This document shows, piece by piece, positions 10,344 to 21,900 of a DNA stretch of 64,000 bases. The notes beneath the pieces were generated by a model, which was not told where the DNA came from, ran no database searches, and worked only from the letters and a program-made list of their open reading frames with translations. Numbering within the stretch: position 1 is the stretch's first letter; each line of letters begins with the position of its first letter. A program made the position numbers and the translations under genes. This stretch comes from Porphyra umbilicalis (lineage: Eukaryota; Rhodophyta; Bangiophyceae; Bangiales; Bangiaceae), in contig KV919008.1 of the NCBI GenBank assembly GCA_002049455.2, positions 1-64,000 on the forward strand, in the 5' to 3' direction.

Positions 10344-12326
10344 TTCGTTTTGGCCGATTTCGCGCGTATGTACAATTTTTTTCAACAAGCGTATCTATCA
10401 TCGCTGCGCCGTAACCCGCGGCGCTCGTTGCCCGCACTGGGGAGATGCCTTGAATCCTCCCTGGACGCGCCACAGCGCGCATACACAAATTCTCAGTCAA
10501 CGTCCATCTGTTGTGCCGGCTGTTGCCGTAGCGACTGGCGCTGTATTGGCCATCTCGGTACCGACTGGAATCATGCCAACTGACCCGTGGTGGGGCCGCC
10601 ACTTTTTTACTTTTTCACAGTTTCGTCCTCTCACTTGGTCTGTGGTCCGGCCTTGTTGTCGTCCGCGCCAGTGCTGCTCACTGCGGGCGTACCTGGCGTG
10701 TACAGGGAGACCTCCTTCATCGTCGGCAAGCCGTGCTTGATCTTGATACCAGAAATGCTCTCGGCTTTGTCGGAGGCCGGCGGGTCCGTCGTGCAGCTGC
10801 GGCCCGAGGCCTTGTTCCGTGCGCCAAAGTCGCCCTCGTCCGAGGCCGCCGCCATGCCCATACGAATCACCTCTGCCAGTCGGCGACGGTGGTGAGCCGC
10901 CTTGGCCTGCTGCGCCAGAATAAAAGGGAAACGACAGGCCCTCTCTCGTGCCGCGGCGCGAACGCGCTCAAGCGCGGCCGCGCGGGCAGCCGACGCCGGC
11001 TCGTCCATGAATATCACAAAGGAGCAATAGAGCGCGTGGGAAGGATCTTCGATGAGGCAGACGACTTGCAGGGCGCGCTAGCGCGCCGTGCTTCGTTGCT
11101 CACGTCCACCGCGAGACCGCTCCGAGCAGTGATAGCTGATATGCGATTAAACGCACCTATGCTCGGACCTGAAACGGCCGCAGTGATGGATACACCCAGT
11201 GTCGCTCGCCTCGAGCTCCAAGGCTCCGTCAGCATCCCTCAGGTTGTGCTCTGCGACTTCAAAGCGTCAGAGCGACCGCAGTTGCCGCCACCCCAGAGCG
11301 AGCGAACGCCACATGCCCCTGCGTTCGCACTGGACAGGGACAGACGTCACAGCTGTGGACCTGCTTTCAACTGAAATAAGCTCACCTGTGGGGCCGCCGA
11401 CACGGTCATCGACGCTGCACGTGCCGGGCCGTGAGTGACGTTCCAAGCCGTAGTGCACCGCTCCGGCCAAGCTTCGCCCTGCTCCTGGAAACGTAGTCCG
11501 TGCCAGCGCTTCCGCGATCAAATCAGGTCGAGCGTGTCACCGTTCTGAGCACCTCGCTGCACAGGATATGACCTGAGACACGTGGTGATCATGAACCTGG
11601 CACCTATTCGCTTGACGATTGCCTCCATGACCGCAAATTTAGGCCAGATTCTGTTCCCAATAGGCTTTGTGTGACTGTTTTTGGCAACGATCGGGCTACG
11701 ATCCCCCATGCACACAGCTGCGATTGCTCATCGACACGCGGCGTGCGCGGCAGAGTCAACTGGGACATCTGGGACGGTTCAGTTCGGAAGGCCACAACCA
11801 TCAAAACGCGCTCTCATTTCCGCATGTAGAATTAATGTCGCCTACCCGTTTTTTGACAAGTACATGGTCTCTGTCAGGATGAGTTCGGAAAGGCTCAACG
11901 CCAGTTCGACACCCAATCAAACAGCTACACGTTTGCATACGTGGCGCTGTTAAATAGCTCGGAAGCGGCTCGATACGGACGTTGTTGGCGTTGCTGTAGA
12001 GGCCGATTTGGAACTCTTTTGCAACAGTTGGAGTGTGAGATTTTTGGGAGAACGGGTGAAGTACCCACGGGCAAGCGCACCGCCCTTGTGGTCGTTGGAT
12101 AACCCATCGTGGGTGGTGGGATGCTCTTTGACTTGAACGCTGGTTGCTTCCGTGGCGTTCCAACCCTGCAAGAGGAGTCTTCTCGCGGTAGGTGTCGTTT
12201 CCAGTCCTATCGAGGGGCGCGTTGGGTCAATGCGGGGCGTCTTTTGACCTTTGCTCTTCCGCGTCGTTGTCACTGATTCGGCACGGGAGCCTCTGACGCA
12301 GAGAATCTCCTTGGACAGGCGCACTG
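10344..12326. other. 2 kb without a recognised gene
   Basis: There are several overlapping ORFs of about 70-210 codons, the largest on the plus strand at 10,733-11,374 and a series on the minus strand between 12,330 and 10,631. The minus-strand pieces around 11,518-11,715 and 11,801-12,000 have ordinary amino-acid composition and could be remains of a decayed gene, but I recognise no domain. Confidence 0.4.
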
Positions 12327-12744
12327 CCCTACGGAAAAAGCCGGAGGCAAACTCCGGCATACTCCTATCGAGAACTATGCCGGTTTCCTGAAGTTTGGGA
12401 CGCACCACAGGGCACTTCAGGAGACCCAAGTATTCCGGCAAAAACCGACATTAGTGAGACAATGACCGGTGGCTGAGACCTCCTCACGGCAAAAAACCGG
12501 CATACCTGTGCTCATGAGGACCGCAGAAACGAGGGACTGCGGCAGAGCTCTGTCACTCTCAACCGTTCATTTCATGATCGGCCAATAGGGATGGAGAGCG
12601 TCGTTGCATCCAAACCACAGGCTGGTGCACGGCCCTGGACAGGATCTCAAATTGTACCGATCGATCCGTGAATATTCCATGCATTCATTACCCAAATACG
12701 GCGTTCATGGTTTAGTATGTAGGATGTTACATTCAGTAGGTTGT

Positions 12745-13490
12745 TATTGCTGATCCCCGAATTTTGTTCTGGTGGACAGAGACTGACTTGCGGACCGACT
12801 CTCTCCACCAACCAGATACGCCCCTGGGACTGACTTGGTGCGCCTGATTGCTTACATGTGCCCATCCAGCCTGGAAATCGACATCAGCTCCTCTTTTTTT
12901 CTGCACTTCTGGCAAGGAGACAGTAGAAAATCTCAAGATGTGGCGCTTTACTTTAGAAATCTCAGATTATTTGTGCAGTGCCGAACGGAGCTAGAGGCAT
13001 TCAAAAGTCGAGGCCTCCAGGGCCGCTTGGTTCAGAAGTAGCCTACCAATCCATGCGGACTGCCCCTGAGAGAGCGATTTCGTGCAAGGCTCTCCGTCCA
13101 GGTCGAACGTACCTGACATTTGTTCTTGGACAGATACAAGCGCTACGTGACAAGGAGAGAAGCATGAAGATCGCAGGGAGCACCATCAGAAAGAGCACGT
13201 CAAAGAGCATAAGGTGTTCGTGTCATCTTTCAAATTCGTCAAGCCTCATAAGATGAGAACTCTAAAATACAGCGCCACAGATCTCGCATGGGCAGCTTGC
13301 TCCGTGCCAAGAAAATCCGATCAAGGGGCAACAAACAGTGAGTTCTGCTGGATGCAAGGTCCTGGCATCGAATGGCGGCTTTCTATTGGCTTCGATGCCT
13401 TCTTACTGTCGTTTTCGACCAATAGAAAGCTGTTATTCACAGTCAGTCTCTGTCTCTGTCCCCCAGGACAAAATTCGGGGATCAGCAATA
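12745..13490. mobile_element. TA-flanked MITE, copy 1 (nested in the EnSpm element)
   Basis: A 746-bp segment with inverted termini of about 45 bp: TATTGCTGATCCCCGAATTT at the left, and the complement at the right, continuing with a TGTYCTGG-GGACAGAGACTGAC portion. It begins and ends with TA, consistent with TA target duplication. It has no coding capacity. A relative with the same TATTGCTGATCCCC end lies at 31,554-31,989. Confidence 0.8.
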
Positions 13491-13566
13491 CATTACAGAG
13501 ATAGCTCGCTAATGTTTCATGACACAACGTTAACACTACACTAGTGGTGGTATTGTACACAAAAGG

Positions 13567-14556
13567 TCACAGATAAGAAAGAAAGGCCTCCCCGCCGTCG
13601 TCCTCCTCCTCGGCACCATCGCTCTCGGAGCCGCGACCGGTGGCCGCATCGTGGTCGTCATCGGCGGGTGTGTAGTGCCGCTCCAGCGTCGCCACCTCGG
13701 CCGCCTTGGGGGTCTTGTACGTGGCCGCGGACGCGGCCGCCAGTTCCGCCACCTTGTCCTTCACCTTGCGCGCCTCGGTCTCATTGCGATGCCGGACGGC
13801 GCGTGCGAGCAGTGCACACGCCGCCCAGCTCCGCTGAGCGCAGCCCAGCGTCAGGCACGCCGCCTCGACGTCGGCAGCAGCCTTGGCGTCGTCGCCCTAG
13901 CTCTGCCGACTGAACGAGCAGCCGAGGAAGAAGTGGTCGACGACGGCCTTTCACACGACGGCGAGGATGAGCTTCTTGTCCTTGGGGTTGACGCAGCAGA
14001 GACCGCCCTTCACGACGTTGATGCCCTTGAGGCTTGTCTTGTGGGGACGACGGATGTCGCGTGTAGTGCCGACGGGAAGCGGGACACCGTCGATGCAGCC
14101 GATGGCGCCACCGCTCCAGCCGCGGGAAACGACCTTGACGTCGTCGGTAGCTAAGCGTCGAAGCGTGGGGCCCGCCTTGAAGGCGTTGTCCCAGCTGATG
14201 ACGTCTTGAGCGGCTGCACGAGCGAGGACGACAGCCTCCATAGAGGCCAGCGCCTCAAGCTTCGTGGGCGTGGGGCGGTCGGAGTCGTCGGTGGTAGTCG
14301 CCGGCGCTGTAGCGGCGGCGCGGCTTGCGGCGGGAAGACCGGCGTTAGGAGAATGATCAGGGAGGGAACGTGGGAGGTCGGCTGTCGTGAGCGCGGGCCC
14401 GCGTGTGGCGACGTGGAGCCAGCACGGAGGAGCCCCGGCCGGTTGGCCATCGGGGGTGCCGCCACCGCCGCGACGAGCGAGGTAGAGCGAGCGGCAGGCA
14501 GCGGGTAACTCGTCGAACTAGTCCACCGACAGTGTGTTGACGGCCGGCGGCGCCAT
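13567..14556 (-). pseudogene. PIF/Harbinger-like transposase fragment with in-frame stops
   Basis: One minus-strand frame, starting at ATG 14,556 (MAPPAVNTLSVD), can be followed to 13,567 without a frameshift. Three in-frame stops interrupt it: TAG at 14,518-14,520, TGA at 13,951-13,953 and TAG at 13,897-13,899. Each could come from one C-to-T change in a CAG or CGA codon. The segment SGGAIGCIDGVPLPV then HKTSLKGINVVKGGLCCV resembles the first catalytic-Asp region of Harbinger DDE transposases. The tail (EVATLERHYTPADDDHD, acidic to the end) is not recognisable. A piece with the same start and the same TAG is found at 43,346-43,396. Assignment to Harbinger is tentative. Confidence 0.4.
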
Positions 14557-14887
14557 ATGTGCGTGGGTGCGAGGGGAGTGGGGGGCGGCGATGGGGAGGG
14601 GAGGCGTGGAAAAATGTGTACGGGAGGCGGGGAAGTCGTCGTGACCGGGACGTGATAGCCGGAGCGGTTATGCCGGTTCGGCGTCGTCGACTCCAGATAA
14701 GGCTGAGCGACCGTCGCCGGAGTCGGCTGAGAGGACACCCAGGTGTGCAGGAGGCCCCCCGTCCTCACGGCCCCCGTTGAACCCTCGCGTTAACCAATGA
14801 GGTGCGAGGCACGGAGCAGCTGGCGAGGGAGAGAGTCAGGAAGGGGCCGGTGCTCTCTGGCCTCTTGCGCGGTGACGTCAACGTCAC

Positions 14888-17418
14888 CTACAGGTTCTCC
14901 TTGGACGGAAAGGCGAAGGAACTGCGCGAGTACTCCGGCTGCGCGCAGGGGTCTCGCCCGCTGGCGTCTGTCCACAGCTCGCGGTGAAAGGAAGACGCGT
15001 GCGAGGCAATCAACTCCGCCCTGTACTTGCGCGTCACCGCATTCATCAGCGCCGCGTGCGGGCTGGACCGAGAGCGCATCAGCGCAGGAAGCGTGCCGAT
15101 GTAGCGCTCCATTGGAAACTGCCAGTAACTCCATACAGGCCCGCACGCTTCTATGTTGTACGGGATGTCCAGGAGAGCCACAACTGTGAAGAGGCACAGC
15201 GTGATGTTCTTTATATCACCTCCGTCGGCCTTCTCGTAGAAGAGGACGCAAAAGTTTTGCAGCTCCGTCTTGAGGGTCGCCACATCGCTCACTGGGAGGT
15301 CGTCTGGCACAAATATCAGGCGGCATACGCGCACGAGGCACATAAACATCTTGTAGGCCTCCGCTGGAATCCGCCCAGCTAGAGCAGCAAGGCCTGTGCT
15401 GAGCACAAAATACATTCAATCAACAGCCCTGTACGACTTTTAGTGAGTCTTGACATTTCGCAGCCCACGGGCTTGAAACAGGGGCAAAGTCGCTCGGGCC
15501 GCCGCAATCTCGGCACCGACGACCTCTGCGAGGATATCCGTCATAGCCCACTTGTGTGGAGCCTTGTCGGAGTCTTTCCACACGCCTGAAAACAGACGCC
15601 ACAGATTGGAAACGTTGTTCTGCAGCACCAGGTGCATGACGTCGTACGGCGCGGAAGACGGCCCAATGTCCCATAAGTAGCTCATGTGGGGATAGGCTGC
15701 CCTGTCCGCCGGGCTGGGACACGCCATGAGGGAGTAGCCTTTGTACCCACTGTCCCGCATCAATCGCTCTACACAAGTCTTTGACCGGTTCTGCAATCGG
15801 GCCGCTTTAATGATGTCGACAGCTTCGGTTCTTGAGGAAGCTGTCCTTGGGTTCTTGTTGTAGACCTTGATGTCGAACAGCTTGGCACGCGACGCAGGTT
15901 TGTCCGACGGGTCCTTGTCTGGAAAGTAATAGTGGTTGGAGCCCTCCACTCAGACACCATGGAAGTCCTGGAAGCGACTTGGCTGTCGACCATTGCTACC
16001 CTTCATGCCAGTCATCGTGTTGCCACCGGGCATGTCCGACGTCAATTGGAGCAGGAGGAATCGAACCTCTTGTAGCCGATCCACTCCTGCGACCTTGAAC
16101 CCGGGCGCCCCGAGCGCCATCTGGTTGAACTCTTCCATGATAGGATGGAGAAAGGACTCTAGATCCTTTGGCTCTTTAGGACCCGGGGTGACCGTTACTA
16201 GCGACTGCGAAGCAATCTTGAACCGCGTCGAGGTGGGCATACTCATGATAGTGAGCATGATAGGCCATCCTTGATAGCCGCTCTGCTTCCAGGCTTCGTA
16301 TCCGTCGGCCCCCAAGCTCACGAAGATGTCCATGGGCGACTTGATGATGCCCTTCTTGACCAGATCACGGTAGATGTCGCTGTGGTAGAAGTCCTTGAAC
16401 ACTGTTCGCGCCTTCTCGGCATCAGCAAGCGCGTCCTCGTTCAATTTGATCATATCGGGTCCAATGTCCGGGTCCGCGAGCATCATGGCCATCCATGGCG
16501 CTATCTTCCAGTACCGCGTCGTCTTGGCTAGTTGCCCTTGGGAGTTTTACCGCTCTACCTTGCAAATAGAACACGACGTAGCCTTCACGTGTTTAGCCGT
16601 GTACGCCATACAGCCGTTCCGGCAGCAATGCAAGATCTTCTCCTCAAGACGCACTGCGTTGTTGACAAACTTGTCCAGATTGTAAGGTGTCCTGTTCTTG
16701 AGCCCGATGTAAGTCCTTTGCTTCAGTATTGTGGCTAGTGCCTCTAGAGGTAGGTTGTACTCTTTCGCGAAGTTGAACGCCACAAAGTCTTGGACCAGTC
16801 GGCAAAGGCCTCTGGCGACCAGGCCACCCCGTTTGTGACAACGTCAGCCAGCGTGGACTGCCCAACGTGCTCATTATCGGGAACCCCGTGCTGCGCGTCA
16901 TCCGGGGGCTGAACCGCCTTCTGAAGAAGAAGCCCCGGGTCCTCAGCGTCCTTGCCTTCATCATTGTTGTCACCGCCATAGTAAAGCGTGAAGTTCTGCA
17001 ACACGTCCAGGGGTAGATCTTCCTCCTCCAGCGGCTCGCCATCATCACTGCCATCGGGCTTGACACTGCCGTCGCCATCTCCACCGCTGTCGAACCCACG
17101 TCCGTCGACGGCCCATGCACCGACGGAGCCACCGCCAGTACGGTAGAGCACCCCGCCATCCGTCTCCTCGTCTTGTTCATCTCCGCCAGTGGCATGAGCG
17201 CCGTCGCTGACCTCCTCCATCTTGATGCTACCGTCATGGCTTGGGTCCAGCGCGCTTGGTTCTTCGTCCGCAGCTGCATCATCTGTTTGGCGTCTTTTGG
17301 CTCTGCTCAGGGCCGTATTGCTACCACCATGACGGTAAAAAGTTGCCCTGCTCACGTACCTACCGTCAGATGGGTGACGGGAGCATACCGCGCATGGACA
17401 CTCGTACAAGACCCCCAT
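14888..17418 (-). pseudogene. Tnp2-type (Transposase_21) transposase of the EnSpm element, decayed
   Basis: The N-terminus has a CPCAVCSRHPSDGRYVS-type cysteine motif and a long acidic linker. After a frame change near 16,760 the protein continues with a second cysteine motif (HCCRNGCMAYTAKHVKATSC). The catalytic core then follows: RYWKIAPWMAMML, DIFVSLGADGYEAWKQSGYQ, WPIMLTIMSMPTSTRFK, DMPGGNTMTGMKGSNG and SAPYDVMHLVLQNNVSN, and later a DUF4218-like CGPVWSYWQFPMERYIGTL. This order is that of plant and fungal Tnp2 transposases. Four in-frame stops follow the frame change (near 16,547, 15,950, 15,440 and 15,416), so the gene is dead. It is the only gene of the element; I see no TnpA-like partner. 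Confidence 0.85.
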
Positions 17419-17735
17419 GATGGCCGTGAAGTGCCTTGTCGTACAATGTAGCGCGCACCCGCGCCTATCCGCCTAAATATGGATTGGATATGTGATGTGC
17501 TGATAATGGCCCGTTGGGAACTGACGAAGTCGAAGAATTGCGCTTCAGTCCGCGTGATCTTTACAGATCTCATCTGAACCGGTTTGCTGTCAGCATAGTG
17601 ATACGTCGATGAGACGATTACTGTCAGCACGACAGTCGATCCCCAACGGTTGCCACAAAACAGGAATAGTGAGTCGAGTATGCCGGTTTCTGTTAGGAGA
17701 TGCCGGTTTTCCGCCCGGTTTTTCCCGTAGGGCTG

Positions 17736-18725
17736 TTGGCGTCGAGTTTGGCCGACCGAAAGCGCTTGGGAGTGCCAGCGTTGTATGCCCACGCGCCTTT
17801 GTCAGCCAGCACGCCACAGTGGGGGCGTGTGCGGAGCTGCACTCCCCAATTGTGTCCTTGAACGCGCACGCGCGGGGTGCCACTATGAAAAAACAGTCGC
17901 CGCCGCCCCGTCGGTGACAGCGGAGGCCGCGGATGATGGTCGCGGTGAGCAACTACACACCCGCCGTGCGCCTAGCCATCGATCGCGTGGCGCTTATGGT
18001 AGGGTATGGCACGAACAGCGCAGGAATGTTTCCTTCGCGCCTGCAACCACCTGACAGCGACGCCTCGCTGGCGGGGGCTTTTTGTTGAGAAGCGCGCGTC
18101 GGTGCCACTGCTCTTACCGACCTTTGGGGTAACCCCAGAGGCTTCGACGGCGCCCATCACATGCACATGAGCGGTATCGCCACCGCCGCCACTGGCCGCT
18201 TGGTGGGTCAATGGGGACGGCGGTGGGCGGGGAGACGGCGCTGATGGATATGGCCCTGGCGGCGCGCCCGACGGTCATGCAACGTGCACCGGGGCGGCTG
18301 GGCCATGGAGGGTACGGCTGGCGGCACCGCCGCCATGTGGCGGCCTCCAAAAAATTTGTGGGGGAGCACTGGGCGGCGCGACTAGCAACACGGAGCGAGC
18401 GCCGGTGCTCCGCGACCGTGAAGCCGCCACCAAGTCTAACGCAAAGTGGCAGAAAGCGTGGGAAGTGGCAGGGCTGAGCGGAGCTTTGTGAAGCACTGTG
18501 CACAACGTCGCGGCCGACAAGCCGCTTGTTAGCCGGGTCGGCTACTTTTAGGCTGTCTCCGGTACACTCGCTCCCGTCGATTTCCGCTCTCTCGAGCCAC
18601 GGGTGCCGAGCCTTCGGCGACTATGCTGCCGGCTTTCGCTGCGCTCTTCCAACGTTTTTGAGGGAGCTATTGATAGTATAATGTTTATATATAATATTTG
18701 TATGTGGCCTATGACGTCGAAAAGT
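17736..18725. other. Intergenic region upstream of tRNA-Ala
   Basis: No gene is recognised. Short ORFs on both strands at 18,114-18,520 lack motifs. An AT-rich patch at 18,675-18,705 (TATAATGTTTATATATAATA) stands out just 5' of the tRNA and may belong to its upstream control region. Confidence 0.45.
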
Positions 18726-18811
18726 GGGTTTGTAGCTCAGTGGTAGAGTGCTCGCTTAGCATCCTCGCGCAAGCCTGCGAGAGGTCCTGGGATCGATCCC
18801 CAGCTGATCCA
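18726..18811 (+). tRNA. tRNA-Ala(AGC) with a 14-nt intron
   Basis: The 86-nt gene folds as a cloverleaf: acceptor GGGTTTG/CTGATCC with the alanine identity pair G3:U70, D arm GCTC, anticodon arm CTCGC-TTAGCAT-GCGAG with AGC at 18,758-18,760, T arm CTGGG/CCCAG and discriminator A73. A 14-nt intron (18,762-18,775, TCCTCGCGCAAGCC) interrupts the anticodon loop at the canonical position after base 37. One acceptor mismatch (T6:T67) remains. TTTTT follows 7 nt downstream, a normal RNA polymerase III stop. A more degenerate copy is at 10,258-10,343. Confidence 0.9.
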
Positions 18812-18974
18812 CATAGTTTTTGTTTTCGTCGCAACCAATCAGAGACGTCAACGTCGACATCTCCACCGTCGCGTGGTTGATCCGCCGCCTGTCCGTCACC
18901 GTGACCGAGCTCGTGCACAGCGCGCCCCGACGCGCACATCCCTGCTCCTTCGCCGCCCCTGTCTGGCCTTGACC

Positions 18975-21900
18975 ATGACCATCACTGAAGAGGATGTCAA
19001 CATCGTCACCTACCTGACCCCCACCCCACCGCTGCGGGGCGTCGTCAAGCAACGCTACGCCGACTTTGTCGTCAATGAGGTGGGCGTTGACGGCCGGGTG
19101 GCCGAGTTGACGAGCCTCTCCGCAGCAGACGCGACGACTTCCAAAGGGGCCACCCCAGACGCGGTGGCGGTCGCTGCCGGTGCCAGCAGTGTCCGTGGCG
19201 GTGGCGGTGGCGGTGGAGGCGACGCCGAGGCAGCGTGGGCCACCCTAACCGCCGCCCTTCCCTCCGCCGCCGCGGCCGACCTCCGCGCGTTCAATGAGCG
19301 CCTCGCGCCCGGCGCTCCCCCCCCCGCTGATGGGGCGGTGCCGACCTGTTACCTTCCGCCCATGGCGGACAAGGCGACGCGCCGCGCCGTCCACACGGCG
19401 CTCAAAGCGGCGCTGCCGCGGGCCATTGCCGACACGGTGCCGGCGGCCGAGGCGGTCACTGCGGCGGGGGGCGGGGCACCCGCGGCAGCCGGCGGCAGCG
19501 TCATCCGCCTGCGGTCGCGCGGCCTCTGCACGCCGTGGAAGCGCAAGGTCCCCGACGGGGAGGAGGAGGGCGGCGGGCGTGGGGGTGCCGGCGGCGGGCG
19601 GGGCGGAGCCGCCTCTGCCCGCGGTGGCGGCGGCCGGTCTGCCAAGCGCCCCCGCGGCGGCGGCCGCTCAGACGCGGCGGCCACGTCGGCCGCGTCGGCC
19701 ACGACCTACGACCCGCGGGAGCACCACCGGCGGTCGACGCACGTCGGCCGCACCACGCTCGTCGCCTTTGTCCTTTGGAAGGAAAACGTCGACACGGGCG
19801 ACGCGCTCGCCTCCCTCGGCCGCCTCCTCCGGTTGCCGGCGGCGCAGCTGGGCTTTGCGGGCACCAAGGACAAGCGCGCGGTGACGGCGCAGTGGGTGAC
19901 CGTCCGCGGGGTGCCGCCGAGCCGCCTTGCCGCTCTCAATGGGGGGATTAACAGGCGGGGGCGTGGCGGCCGGCGCATGGCGGTCGGCAACTTTGTCGTT
20001 GGCGGCGGGGGGGGGCGCCCGCTCGGCCTCGGCGTCCTCGCGGGCAACCGCTTCACTGTTGTCCTCCGCGACGTGTCGGTCGAGGCGGGCGCCGCGGCGC
20101 CGGCGCCGGCAGGTGCCGGCGGGCGCGACGGAGCGCCGCGGCCGAGGGCGTCGTCCGAGCCGGCGGCGGTCGCCGCCGCCGTCGGCGCGGCCGTCGACGG
20201 CCTGCGCGCCCGCGGCTTTGTCAACTACTTTGGGCTCCAGCGCTTTGGCACGGGCACCGTGCCGACGCACGCGGTCGGGTGGTGGTTGCTCCGCCGGCGG
20301 TGGCGGGAGGCGGTGCTCGCCGTGCTCGCCCCGCACGACCCGTCGGGGGGGGGGGGGGGGGGGTTGACCCCAGAGCGCGCGGCGGTGCTCGCCGCCCTCC
20401 GCACGTTTGGGGGGGTGGTCGAGGCGGCAGAGGCCGCCGCCGGCGCAGCGTCGGGGGGGGGGAAAGGAGGGGGGGGGGGGGCGGGCGGCGCCACTGCGGC
20501 GGCGGGCGGTGTGGCCGAGGGAGCGCCGGCCGCTGTGACAGACGCCGCGCCGGTGGCTGTGGTGGACGCCGCGCCTGTGGCTGCGGTGGACGCCGCGCCC
20601 GTCACTGTGGCGGGCGCGGCGCCTGTAGCTGTGGTGGACGCGGCTCCTGTGGCTGCGATGGACGCGGCGCCTGTGGCTGTGGTGGGCGCGGCGCCTGTGG
20701 CTGTGGTGGGCGCGGCGCCTGTGGCTGTGGTGGGCGCGGCGCCTGTGGCTGCGGCGGGCGCGGCAGCCGCCGCTGCAGTGGCTGCATCACCGACTGCTAC
20801 GGGTGACGCGGCGCCCGCCGACGCGACCGACGGGGCGCCTGCGGCTGCCGCAGAGACGGCACCCGCAGCCGCCGTCGACTCGGCGCGCGCGCCTTCCCCC
20901 AGCGGAGTGCAAACCGCCGCGGCGAACGGGCGGGCGGCGGCCCCCGCGCACTCGCCACCGTCGGCCACAGACGGCGACGGCGCGTCTGTGCTGCCTCCCT
21001 CTGCGCCGCCGCCCCCCGCCGCCGCGGCGCGGCCCGCGGCGTCCCCCCCCCCTCCATCCCCCGCGCGGCGGGCGCCGCCCTCGACGCCCTCCCCTCCTGG
21101 ATGACGGTCGAGCGGCTGCTCCTCAAGCACCTCGCCGCCGGCCGCGCGGTGGACCCCCCCGACTGGCGGGGCGCCCTCACCCGCCTGCCCGTCCACCTCA
21201 CCCGCATGTACGTGCACGCGGTGCAGTCGTCGCTCTTCAACGCCATGGCGACGGCGCGGCTGCGCTTGTCGGCGACCGCTTTGGCCATTGAGGGGGACCT
21301 CGTCCTCGTGGCCGAGGATGGGGGGGCGGCCGCGGGCGCCGGCGCGGCGGGCACCGCCGGCACGACCGCGGCGGCGGGTGGGGGGCCCGACGAGCTCAGC
21401 GCCACCGCCGCCGTCCGCCCCGTCACGGCCGACGAGGCGGCGGCCGGCTCGGTGCCGCTCTCCCGCGTCGTCCTCCCCCTCCCCGGCACCAAGGTGACGT
21501 ACCCGGCCAACGCGGTGGCGGCGGTGGCGACCGACGCGCTCGCCGCGCGGGGCGTGGATTTGGCCGCCGCCCCCGCGGGGTACGTGCTCGACGGCGCCTA
21601 CCGGCGGCTGGTCGGCGTGCCGAGCGGCGTCACGTGGGAGCTCCGCCAGTACCGGCGGGGGGACACGGCGCCGCTCGTCGTGCCCGCGTTGGACGTGGTG
21701 CAGGGGCGGGGGGGGGGTGGGCGGGGGGGGTCAAGGTCGCTGGGGGGGGGGACGCCCCGGCGCCCGCGTCGGCGCAGGCCCCTCGGTCGGGCGGCGGCAC
21801 GGCCACGCCGTCCGACGCCGGCGACGTTGCGGCGGGTGCCGATGCGGGTGCCGGGGCCACGTCGGGTGCCACGCCGGCAGCCGCTGCGCCCGACCGGCCG

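Larger units (their letters stand above)
12327..17732 (-). mobile_element. EnSpm/CACTA-like transposon, decayed, with nested insertions
   Basis: Left end CCCTACGGAAAAAGCCGG; the right end, read inward on the minus strand, is CCCTACGGGAAAAACCGG. Both are followed by CCGGCAT-type subterminal repeats. The element is flanked by the 3-bp duplication CTG (12,324-12,326 and 17,733-17,735). A third related end at 44,319 reads CACTCCGG, so the family consensus is CACTACGG, i.e. a CACTA end, with a different base changed in each copy. The element contains a decayed Tnp2-type transposase gene on the minus strand. Two later insertions, a TA-flanked MITE (12,745-13,490) and a Harbinger-like pseudogene (13,567-14,556), lie between the gene and the left end. 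Three-base duplication, CACTA end and Tnp2 gene agree with the EnSpm superfamily. Confidence 0.85.
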
